Assembly: GCF_023053635.1 (NCBI RefSeq)
Contig: NC_086192.1
Coordinates: 15,848,001-15,912,000 of the forward strand
Direction: 5' to 3'
Length of the DNA stretch: 64,000 bases
Source: Elgaria multicarinata webbii
Lineage: Eukaryota; Chordata; Lepidosauria; Squamata; Anguidae
Shown: piece by piece, positions 25,401 to 32,800 of the stretch
How the letters are laid out: each line of letters begins with the position of its first letter
Numbering within the stretch: position 1 is the first letter of the stretch
The notes under the pieces: model-generated
What the model was told of the DNA's origin: nothing
Seen by the model: only the letters and a program-made list of their open reading frames with translations
Database searches by the model: none
Program-made: the position numbers and the translations under genes

Positions 25401-25634
25401 CGCGGCTCCCCCGTCGCCGCCCGGGCCGCCGCCCACCGCCACGGCCACCCCGCCGCCTCCGCCCGCCGCGGCGCCCAGCAGCTCGGCCTCGAACAAGGGC
25501 TGGTCGATGAGCAGGCCCTCGCCGCGGGCGTCCCAGCGGATGGAGCGGAAGCGCGGGCTGTTCACCAGCCGCCACAGCTTGGCCGGGAAGTTGTTGGGGT
25601 TGATGGGCGCCGCCGAGAGCAGCGGGTCCTCCAT
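13146..25634 (-). CDS. HSF5: HSF5, heat shock factor protein 5 (gene span, five coding exons)
   Basis: HSF5 is a divergent heat-shock-factor family member expressed mainly in male germ cells; it acts in the nucleus and is needed for meiotic progression in mouse and fish. Exons in order: 25634-24923, 19295-18924, 16893-16796, 15108-14578, 13466-13146. Phases agree at every junction (1, 1, 0, 0), giving 677 residues, against about 600 in human. The N-terminal winged-helix DNA-binding domain is unmistakable: INPNNFPAKLWRLVN near residues 11-25 and FKTTNFTSFIRQLNLYGFRK at 103-122. The middle and C-terminal exons match remembered human HSF5 (GQFHRSFRRENLSPYSY, LEAVFQIVDEMHSSPKLEMV, LEPLTPVGSDITSF). 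Extra length comes mainly from Gly/Ala/Ser expansion in exon 1. The very C-terminus is less certain. The neighbours are RNF43 and MTMR4, as in mammals. Confidence 0.93.
13505..13910 (-). mobile_element. L2-clade LINE 3' end
   Basis: Nearly the same sequence as the left part of the copy at 51.66 kb: tail TTTATTTATTTTATTACATT at the low end, 3' UTR, then the end of the ORF reading (minus strand) [10 protein letters not shown]-type residues. It lies in HSF5 intron 4. Confidence 0.85.
14578..15108 (-). CDS. HSF5: HSF5 coding exon 4
   Basis: 177 codons, ACCAG acceptor to CTGCAG before GTATGA donor, phase 0 both ends. Includes MQSSYPVEFLPSNW, TEVNLEAVFQIVDEMHSSPK, VKVEPVENQCP and SLPQSPEFIYTIHT, strongly like human HSF5. 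The acidic and glutamine-rich composition would suit a transactivation region; that function is inferred from composition only. Confidence 0.94.
15810..16098 (+). mobile_element. CR1 LINE 3' end, young copy
   Basis: Starts in the ORF end (ACTGGATCTCTTCTCGATCC), runs through AGAGCAGTACGACAATGGAA and GGGTTGGACTCTATGGCCTT, and closes with the ATTCTATG-type repeat characteristic of CR1. 5'-truncated. In HSF5 intron 3. Confidence 0.9.
16105..16292. mobile_element. Unclassified short repeat with inverted segments
   Basis: AACCCTCCAACAGCCCATGG is followed at once by its inverse (GGTCATTGGAGGGTTGTT), forming a strong local hairpin. The flanking sequence looks like a non-autonomous DNA element, but no family is recognised. 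Confidence 0.4.
16796..16893 (-). CDS. HSF5: HSF5 coding exon 3 (short)
   Basis: 98 bases between a TTCCAG acceptor and a TTTCAG before GTGAGT donor. With the G carried from exon 2 it encodes 33 residues, beginning AVLQCCSPPTHMDPL and ending YTHCSYFQ. The match to human HSF5 (AVLQCCSPTHMD...) and the exact phase fit on both sides make this a secure call although it is short. Confidence 0.92.
18225..18400 (+). mobile_element. tRNA-headed SINE copy, degenerate
   Basis: GGTCCGAGGTCCAATCCCTG resembles a B box, and CTGGACAGACTGATAGCCTT the body of the SINE family seen at 53.5 and 58.6 kb. Confidence 0.5.
18412..18540. mobile_element. hAT-like palindromic MITE, diverged
   Basis: Arms GCCCTCCAGATGCTGTTGGA and, inverted, the degraded ...AGGAGGGCCAT, around GGCCCCATCCAGCGGGGCC, itself a perfect hairpin. 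Confidence 0.65.
18924..19295 (-). CDS. HSF5: HSF5 coding exon 2
   Basis: 124 codons between a TGTGCAG acceptor and an ACAG before GTAACA donor, phase 1 in and out. Contains GQFHRSFRRENLSPYSY, GMLPGQVETPTFSDKGVPFP and ending SQAYYPT, all close to human HSF5. It is Ser/Pro/Gln-rich with no folded domain apparent. Joining to exon 1 completes an Ala codon. Confidence 0.93.
19660..19985 (-). mobile_element. L2-like LINE 3' end, old
   Basis: A minus-oriented tail (ACATTTATATCCTGTACTTG), an A-rich 3' UTR and the GGTGCCAAAAT/CCAGGTGA area match the L2 copies at 13.5 and 51.7 kb at low identity. Confidence 0.55.
19990..20117. mobile_element. Palindromic MITE (GGTGCAATCCTATGCATG family), full copy
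   Basis: Begins GGTGCAATCCTATGCATG and ends CATGCATAGGATTGTGCCC, with an internal hairpin around GCCAGCCATGCTGGCTGG. Both ends are inverted copies of each other. It has no coding capacity. Family name not assigned. Confidence 0.8.
20118..20560 (+). mobile_element. L2-clade LINE 3' end, old
   Basis: AGAGGGCCTTTCCATTGGTG and TGCCCTTCCCAGGGAGGCTC correspond to the RAFxVxAPxLWNxLP end of the ORF. A T-rich 3' UTR and a GGGTTATTGGGCAATTCAAA tail follow. Confidence 0.65.
20590..20840 (-). mobile_element. L2-clade LINE ORF remnant
   Basis: CTGTGAAGAGCTTTAAAGGT and ATGGACAGAGGCCAGTGCAG are degenerate equivalents of the FKALHGLG and LHWLP coding segments of the L2 copies. Heavily decayed. Confidence 0.5.
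20985..21482 (+). mobile_element. CR1 LINE 3' end, old
   Basis: Holds GGTCCAGTTCTGCACTCCAC, AGGGGACTAGAAACCAAATC, CTGAACTTCAGGAAAATCTT and TGGACTCGATGGCCTATATG in CR1 order, with many changes. Confidence 0.75.
21550..21730 (+). mobile_element. L2-clade LINE fragment
   Basis: TTTAAAGCCATTCATGGTTT and GGCCAGGATATCTGACGGAC correspond to the FKA(L/I)NGLGPGYL segment of the L2 ORF. Confidence 0.6.
21900..23280. other. HSF5 intron 1 interior with little recognisable
   Basis: Only a small fragment near 22745-22820 (AAAGCTTTTGTGGACTGCAG, ACTTCACCAGATGCACGAAG) looks like a widespread reptile repeat tail. The rest is unassigned. Confidence 0.4.
23285..23390. mobile_element. hAT-like palindromic MITE
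   Basis: CTTGGACTGCAACTCCCATC and, inverted, GATGGGAGTTGCCGTCTAAC meet around TTTCCACAGCTGGGCAG. The outer arms are degraded. Confidence 0.7.
23425..23540. mobile_element. hAT-like palindromic MITE
   Basis: TTTTGGACTTCAACTCCCAG pairs with CTGGGTGTTGAAGTCCAAAA; the centre is GGCCATGCTGGCAGGGG. Confidence 0.8.
23618..23700 (-). mobile_element. L2-clade LINE tail fragment
   Basis: TATTTTATTACATTTATATA, CCGCCCCACAGCCGAAGCTC and TCTGGGCAGTTCACAAC: the extreme 3' end of the same L2 subfamily as at 51.69 kb. Confidence 0.8.
23890..24120 (+). mobile_element. LINE/SINE 3' tail of L2-like type (nested)
   Basis: TTTTAGATTGTAAGCCTGTG, GGGCAGGGACTGTC, GTAAGCCGCCGTGAGAGCCT, then GGGCGGCATAAAAATCC and an AAAT-type end. 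A relative lies at 39530-39655. Confidence 0.65.
24133..24615 (+). mobile_element. Two tandem CR1 LINE 3' ends
   Basis: Two separate 5'-truncated CR1 copies in the same orientation, each running from ACTTCCTGAC(A/T)GTTAGAGC or slightly upstream through GGGTTGGACT(C/T)GATGGCCTT to the ATTCTATG repeats. The first ends at about 24339 and the second starts immediately. Confidence 0.9.
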
Positions 25635-25935
25635 GACGGGAGCGGCGGGGACAGCAGGGAGGCAGGCCGCGGGCGCAGGGGCTCTGCTCGACGACGACGC
25701 CTCAGGGTGCAACGGACGGCGCGAGGCCCGCCGGCTTCTCCCCAACGGACGACGCCGTCAATCATCGCCGCCCGCGGCCAGGCAGAGCCAGGCGGCCGGG
25801 CAAGGCCTGGGGGGCCTGAGGCGGCGGCGGAGGCGGCCTGAGGCGCGCGCACCGGCCCGGCCCGGCCCGGCCTCTCCCGCCAAAAAAAGGCCTCCACCCC
25901 CGTGGAACGAGGGGCGTCTTCGAAGGGGGTTACAA
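24830..25935 (-). promoter_or_regulatory. HSF5: CpG island over HSF5 exon 1 and promoter
   Basis: Dense CpG and very high GC run from inside the first exon to about 300 bases upstream of the start codon, ending in GGCCCGGCCCGGCCC-type repeats near 25850. No TATA box is obvious. This is the expected promoter position for HSF5. The abrupt fall to AT-rich sequence at about 25935 marks the outer edge. Confidence 0.6.
24923..25634 (-). CDS. HSF5: HSF5 coding exon 1 (DNA-binding domain)
   Basis: ATG at 25634-25632 begins MEDPLLSAAPINPNN, matching the start of human HSF5. The exon ends at a CCCG before GTGAGA donor, phase 1. It holds the whole HSF DNA-binding domain, which a 46-residue Gly/Ala/Val/Ser tract (residues 54-99) splits between the DQPLFEAELL and PELFKTTNF segments. 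A second Gly9-Ser5 loop follows the VVLG of the wing (about 126-150), then HHFHSPHFRRDRPDLLVHLK and RLTSANKAKLAAGLEV. The exon is extremely GC-rich, which explains the long open frames seen in all other frames here. Confidence 0.93.
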
Positions 25936-26107
25936 TAAACACATAAAAATCACCTCACGGGCTTCTCTTATTATTAATCATCGTCGTCATTACTGTCTGG
26001 CCTAAGTGGAGTTTTTTTTTAAATGAATAAATTAATTTGCCTCACGGTCTTTCTGCTCCCCCACCCGGCCACCTGTTAAATGATGGAGGGGGGGTGGGGG
26101 AAGTACA

Positions 26108-26111
26108 TCTG

Positions 26112-26154
<43 letters not shown>

Positions 26155-26799
26155 CTAGCTAATCTATATCTCATCTCGCTCTAATCTATCTAATCTCTCT
26201 CTGATCTATCTAATCTCTCTAGCTATCTCTATCTAATCTATCTCTATAGCTATCTAATCTATACCTAATCTATATCTCTAATCTATAGCTGATCTATCTC
26301 TAATCTATAGCTATCGATCTAATCTCTCTCTCTCTCTAATCTATATCTAGCTATCTCTATCTAATCTATATCTAATCTATATCTCTATAGCTATCTAATC
26401 TATATCTAATCTATATCTCTAATCTATAGCTAATCTATCTCTATCTAATCTATAGCTATCTATCTCATCTCTAATCTATCTCTAGCTATCTCCATCTAAT
26501 CTATCTCTATCTCTATAGCTATCTAATCTATACCTAATCTATCTATATCTCTAACCTATAGCTGATCTATCTATATCTAATCTAATCTATAGCTATCTAT
26601 CTAATCTATAGCTATCTATCTCATCTCTCTCTAATCTATATCTAGCTATCTTTATAGCTATCTCTATCTAATCTATCTATATATCTAATCTATCTATCTC
26701 TATAGATATCTAATCTATATCTAATCTATCTCTATCTCTAATCTATAGCTAATCTATCTCTATCTAATCTATCTATCTCTATCTATCATCATCATCATT
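26108..26799. repeat. ATCT/GATA tetranucleotide array with longer-period structure
   Basis: About 690 bases built of CTAT/ATCT units. The first about 50 bases are pure. The rest mixes ctat with aatc and agct variants, and a recurring block containing TCTCTATAGCTATCTAATC appears at about 26241, 26382 and 26510, with a variant near 26697. That suggests secondary amplification of roughly 130-140 bp blocks. It lies between the HSF5 promoter and the MTMR4 3' end. It is GATA-type satellite on the other strand. Confidence 0.95.
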
Positions 26800-26960
26800 T
26801 ATTTCTTACCTGCCTCTCCGATTGGATCGAGGCAGGGAACAGCAGCAAGCATAAAATACATAAAATAATGATTAAAATTATATAAGTATAAGTATGATAA
26901 ATAAATAAAATAAAAAATAAAAACTGTAAATTAGGTGGAAGGGTAATTGAGAAATTAAGG
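26800..26960 (-). repeat. LINE 3'-tail-like fragment
   Basis: Reads as a reverse-oriented LINE tail: 'cctgcctctccgattggat' followed by an A-rich segment of ataaaataaa units. It resembles the 3' ends of the L2-type copies elsewhere in the window but is too short to classify firmly. Confidence 0.45.
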
Positions 26961-26989
26961 GGCATTTCTGGCATGAAGAGGGTGAAAGA

Positions 26990-27023
<34 letters not shown>

Positions 27024-27403
27024 ACCCCTAAATGTTTTTTTAGTGAAATTGTAGTTGTTATTTGTATTTTTGTTGGTATGTATTATGTTTGTATGATGTG
27101 TGATGTTTGTTTAGATGTTGTTGGAAAAAATAAAAATGATGAAAATCGAATAAAATACTGATTAAAAACATCCTAAAAGTATCCCTATCATCTACCTCAG
27201 GGGCGTCCCCATTTACCCAGCTAAGCAAATTTCTTCAACATTACCACTATTGTTCTCTTCCCCCGTTGAGGGGCAACACTATGATGATTTTAATATTTAT
27301 TGGCCTCCCGTTAAATGTGGGGACAAGGGTTTTAAATTTATTTATTTTTGCCTCTGCCCCCCAACCCCCCCGGTTGAATAATGAAGGGAAAAAGCATTTT
27401 TTA

Positions 27404-27435
<32 letters not shown>
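26990..27435. repeat. Microsatellites (CT)n and (ATCA)n
   Basis: A run of CT units at about 26993-27020 and ATCA units at 27402-27434. The sequence between is AT-rich with no feature seen. Confidence 0.9.
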
Positions 27436-27695
27436 TTCCTGGGGAGCAGGATGACTGGGGTGAAGGCGGCTACCAGATGACAGGTTTGCAGGAGACCGCG
27501 AGAGGAAATAAACGTAATGTACCAATGCTTCAACGGTTTTATATAAGCCACGTTTTTGAGTTTTGCCTGAAAAGCGCATTTTTTGTGTGCTTGGAAGCAA
27601 CCCTTCAGCTACGGGCTATTATTATTATTATTATTGAAAGAGGCTGGTCAAGGCTAAATAACAAAGGCCCAACACAGCAGCACTAATATAGAGAT

Positions 27696-27701
27696 TTTAT
27701 T
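27696..27701 (-). terminator. MTMR4: Candidate MTMR4 polyadenylation signal
   Basis: AATAAA on the minus strand, followed by a TG-rich segment (GCTGCTGTGTTGGG) 20-30 bases further on, as expected of a cleavage site. It lies 2.0 kb downstream of the MTMR4 stop codon. An ATTAAA at about 29522-29527 is a closer alternative. Confidence 0.45.
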
Positions 27702-29713
27702 CGACTGTATTGAATTTCTTACAGCACATTGTTTGTCACAAAGCTATTGATCTGATTTTGGAGTTGGTATTTTTTATTTTTTTTTATTTTTATTTTTTAT
27801 TTTTTTTTGCCTTAAGACAGTGACACAAATTCATGAGAGCTGAAAGCATTTTTGATTAACCACGGCTGACTTGAAGGCCCGTTGCGCGCTCTCTTTTCAT
27901 TTTCAGATTTTTGTTTGTTTAGTTTTACATCTGTGCAAATGAGCTGAAAATGGAACCCAATCCGAACACCCCGCCCCGCCCCGCCCCGCCCCTCCTACCT
28001 ACATCATTTTGTACAGACAATGTTCGGAGTATGGCAAAATCAGAGATCCCAAATCTATGAGGGTTTTGCTCCCTGAAAGAGGCCGGAGGGCGATTCAAGG
28101 AGATCCCGTGTCAGAGGAAGATGCTGGCTTTTAGGCTTATGGCCAAAAGCAGGCTGAAATGTGGAAGGTATAGCAACAACATGGCAGACAGAACCACTAA
28201 CTCCGCTGAAAGTTTTTAAAAGCAGCCAGGGATGGACCGCTGGAAAGGATTCACTCTGGGTGTGGAGAAAGGATCGCATTTTCAAGTCCTTGAGACCAGA
28301 CGCCTTGGCCCACCCTTCCTGCGTGGCGTGTGGATTTGGCCAGAGCCTCTCATAGCCTTGTTCATTCTGTAGTCCCTTCTAGAGATGGATAAAGTGGCCG
28401 TAAACACCGGTCATGAAGACCTGTGGAAATTTCAGCAGCATCTCACTCCCCGCCCACCCTTCTAAAAGGCTTTTGATGCTTGTTGGGATGGAAGTGGAAG
28501 TATTAGGGCAAGGTGACTGCTAGAGTTGCCGCAGCGGAACAACTATCAATCGGGAAATCCATTTCCAAGGGCGGATTTCATTTGATGTCAGAATGAACGG
28601 GGGGAGCGTTCTCGCAATGAGGATGATCATCACTGTCTATATTGTCCCTTGAACATTCCTGAAAAACAGGACCGGGGGTTGGGGGGGGGGGGAAGAATCT
28701 CTCTTTTTGCCCGTGTTCCCCGCCTCCCTTTTATGAAACTGGCAGCCCCCCCCCCCCACCCCCAATTTCATTCTCCAGACTACGGTTTTTAAGTGCAGAG
28801 AAATAACATTAGCAGCATTTTGGACTGAAACCCTCAAGCACACTTAACAGCACATTCCAGGAGGTAAAGAAAACCCACACGGCCTGCCCTCCAGGCACCA
28901 GGTTTTCGGGATAAAGAGCAACCAGAAACAGGGAGACACAAGTGCAGCATAAGGGAAAGGGAATACACACTGTGGCATGGGTAGAGCGAGGCTCAGGGTG
29001 TCTGTCCTGCAAAGACACCAGTTGGGAACCGGCTGCCCGACACCCACTGCGGGCAGGAAGTGCAGCAAGCCAAACTCAGCTCTTGTTTTCCACACGCACA
29101 ACAGCCCGGCCGCCAGGACAAAGAGTCCGTTCCTTGAAGGAACACGGGGAAGGAGCAGAGGTAAGACTCCCCCCTGCCCTGCCCGCTACTGGCACAAGTG
29201 CTGGCCTGGAGCCGTCCCGGGGAGTGGCTGGCAAGCCGAACACGACTGACACACATGACTAACACAGCCAGAGCAAACTCCTGCAGATGTAGCACTCCGG
29301 GCCTGCGTTCTTCTTCCTTGCACAATTCAACCTGCCTGCCTTTGTGTGGTGGGGGAGGAGAGGGTCCGATTCTGGTCATGCCTGCCTGCCGCTTTTCCGC
29401 ACAAAGCAATGATCTGCGCCGCATCGCTCGCCAACCCTCTGAAGAAAGACACGGCGGTCTCCAATTCAGCCTCAGGTCTTCAGACCACGAAGAGTACCGT
29501 AAAGAGGGGCCACGTCACGCTCTTTAATCCAATTTCCTCATCTCCAATACACGGGGCACCAAGTGGGAGGGGAATCGCCGACAGCGCGTACAAGGCTTGG
29601 CGATCAAGTGCTGCACGACCGGCCTCCTCGGCTGCAGCAGAGGTAGCCCTGCTGTCCTCCCAGTCCGCACGGTGAAAAAAGGCCAGGCTCCGACAGGTTC
29701 CCTCCGCTGGCAT
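27702..29713 (-). other. MTMR4: Probable MTMR4 3' UTR
   Basis: No transposon is obvious between the MTMR4 stop codon and the AATAAA at 27696. The stretch includes a T-rich tract (27765-27808), a CCCCG repeat (27971-27992) and poly-G and poly-C runs near 28680 and 28746. I read it as untranslated mRNA because it continues directly from the last exon. There is no independent proof of its 3' limit. Confidence 0.5.
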
Positions 29714-29891
29714 TCAGCTAGAAGCTGTGGCAATGGGCTTCTTCAGATGCTGGCTCATGAGTTCCCTGGCACGGGATACCTGGATGTGATCATAACAGGA
29801 GTTGCAGACGAGGACCGGGTCGTAGAGCTGCTGGTCAGGAATGGGCAGCTTCAGGTGGCAGCAGCCAGCACAGAACACGTTCCCACAATTC
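29714..29891 (-). CDS. MTMR4: MTMR4 coding exon 18 (FYVE C-half, stop)
   Basis: TTGCCCAG acceptor, phase 2, then 59 residues and TGA at 29716-29714. Contains [18 protein letters not shown], the zinc-binding second half of the FYVE finger, and ends [14 protein letters not shown], the exact form of the human C-terminus. Confidence 0.96.
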
Positions 29892-32800
29892 CTGGGCAAG
29901 GGACAAAGAACACACGAGGACAACAGTGACCCCGGGGCCAAAGTGGGCGGTTGGCATGTGGCGGATCTTGTCCTAAGAGACGCGGGGTGGAACGGAGTCA
30001 GTGCTTCTAGAAACTCTTAGCACAAGGCTCGGGGTCCCAATCCGCCCCTCCGGGATTCCCCAGATAGCCACACACCCTTCTCCTGACTTTCCCTTAACTA
30101 CCAGTCGTTTGGTGGCTCTCAGGTTTTGGGAAGTCCCCCCCCCCCCATTCTTAAAGGCTGAAATGCTTCTCCTATGACTGGGTTACTGGCGGCAGGAGCT
30201 TTAAGTTGCACAAAGCTGGCTTTCTCGTCTCTACCTCTTTTGCTTTGGCCCCAACTATCCCTAGGTTGCGGCCTCTGAAAGCGTGTCTGAGGCCGAATCT
30301 GGCCCTCGGCTTGAAAGGCTTTCGCCACCCCTGTGGCTAAACACTGCTGAGGTCTCTGCCTGCTCTACGTTAAATCAAGCACAGTCACTTTGGGCTTTCA
30401 GGCTGGTGTGTGCGTGTGCGTGTGCGTGTCATATGTGAAAGAACAAACCCTACTGGGACAAGCGGTGCTGGTAGGGTGACTGGGCCTAGTGCATGAATTT
30501 CACATTGCGCCTCACATTTGCGATGCACTCTTTTTGCTTGTGAGTGGAGATGAAGGAACCGTGGCTTCCAGAGAGTGTAGGGAATATCTGCCCACTCCAG
30601 CTTTGAGTATTTGGACATTATAACAGCAAATGAGGATCACGCAGCACACTTACTAATTAGTTTATTTGTTTACTTCCTTTTCTTTCTTTTTCTCTTGCTA
30701 GGGGACTGTTCTATTTTGTTGTTGTTGTTATATCTAAATTAAATATATATATATTTAAAAAAATACCCTCCAAAGCTGGGCTAGAGCTGGAATAGTGGCC
30801 TGCTACTACTTGGTCCTCAGCTCCTGCACAGAAATCTCTTTCCCTACTTCACAGCTCATTCCAACCGTGTTTACAGCACCCAATCCTTGCTTCCTCATAG
30901 AATGACTTCTCTGACCCTTCCATCCTTTTGCCTTCATGCACACTGCCACAGCCATATTTTGTATATCACCTATCATTTTCTTTTGGCCCGTAGTACTACA
31001 CTCTGGTCAATTGTATCTTAATGTAGTGATCCTTAAACTGTGGTTGATGGACCCTCGGTGGGCCACGGAGTACTTTCAAACCTCCTCACCAGTATTTTGT
31101 TTACCAGAAATATTTGGGATGCCGTTAACAAGAGAGGGAAAAGAGGGAAGGAAAACACGGAAGTGTTGCGGCAAATGCCGCGCGTTACCTGCAGTGATGC
31201 CTGCGTTTGGCTAGCCAGAACTCACAATCACAGTTAAAGCAGTGTGAGGCCATGTGGTCCGGAACCCAGCGCGTGACCTGCGGAGAAATCAGGCAGCAAC
31301 GTTTGCTTAGCATATTTAGAAGATTTGTTTGGTGTTCTGAGCGCTTGGCACTTTTGGGGAATGGAGTTCAGCAATCAGGAAATAATTCAGAGTGGGACTA
31401 CGATGACAATGAGAGGTGGGAAAAGGCAAGAGACAGGAGGAATGTTTACCCTGCAAGAAGGAAGGATATATGTTGATATATGTTGATCAGAGCAAAATTG
31501 TTCCTTGAGTCAACAAGGAAGGAGGAGGTACAAATTAAAACCCTGTACTGTTAATAAAATCCTACATGAACCCAGATTTGGTCACTGCCAGAGGACATTC
31601 CACTGATCTCACCCAGTGAGGGCTGTTCTTATGAAGAGTTGACTTAACAGGGAGGTGGGCGGGGCAAAAAACAGGAAAACAAAGCGATGGACTACGGAGC
31701 TTATCTTACATCCCATCTTATTCTATCGCTATATACTGTAACAACCTGCTGACAAGCACTAGCTGCTCCCCGCGTCAAGGCAGCCACCCAAGGAGATGCG
31801 ACGTACCTCAGTTTCCCTTTTGTCGACCGGCTCCCAGCTCGCTTCAGACAGACAGTCTTCACTGTGATCCGAGTAGAAGTCCTCATTTTCACTGCCGTCC
31901 GATTCCTTGAGGCAAGTCTGCAAGGAGGGCCGTGTCAGCCGTCAGCTAAGCTTTATGTCCCCACACGCATTCCCACCTCTCTTGAGCCTCGGCCTCCCCA
32001 AAGCGAAAGGGGCATAGTCTCTTCCGCGGGCTCCTCGAACGCGGCCTTCTATTCGGTTGGACTATGATGCCCAATACTGCCCGCACGGACTGGCAGTGGC
32101 TCATCAGGGTGTCAAGCGGAGAAAGGGCTTTCTCCAACGCTCGCTATCTGATCTTTTCCACGCCAGGGAGTACACCTGGCACCTCCTGCGTGCAAAGCGA
32201 GGGCTCCCCTACTGGGCCAGCTTCCCTCTCCAGCTGCAGAGCAGGGGAGTGGTGGGGAATTCTGGAGAGTTTCCCTGTTGGAAAACCGAGATCCAAGAAA
32301 GGAACAAAGAACCCCCAGGCCTATGGCAATGTACGCGGGGACCTCACGGTGTCCCACCTGCGTTTTGCTTAAGCCCCACAGACCTACCTTTGAGGCAGGG
32401 ATATGTATGTATGTATGTATGTATGTGTGTGTACTGATTGCCTTTCAATCCCTTCAATCTGCACTTCTACGCAGCCTCCTTTAACCTCGTGCCCGTCAGA
32501 TGTATGTTGGGCTGCAACCCCAACACAACTGGAGGGCACCAGGCGGGGAGAGGCTGTAAGGCCAGGGGGAGCACTCGGAGGGCCCGTGGGCCGCCACTTA
32601 CAAAGTCGTCCTCGTAGTCCATCTGTGGTTCAGCCGGAGGGGCGTAGCAATGGCGGATGTCCAGCCGCAGCTGCAGCTCCCGCACCTGCCCGCGCAGCTG
32701 CTCCACCTCTTGCTTGTAGGTGGCTTCGATCTGCCGCAGCCTGTGCTGGATCACGTCCGTGGGGAAGGGGAGGCCGTCGTCGTCCAGGTAGAGAGGAGGC

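Noticed and set aside
24778-25938. A 386-codon open frame on the plus strand, and a 334-codon one, over HSF5 exon 1
   Set aside because: They are antisense shadows of a GC-rich exon, with low-complexity composition and no domain; HSF5 on the minus strand explains the region fully.
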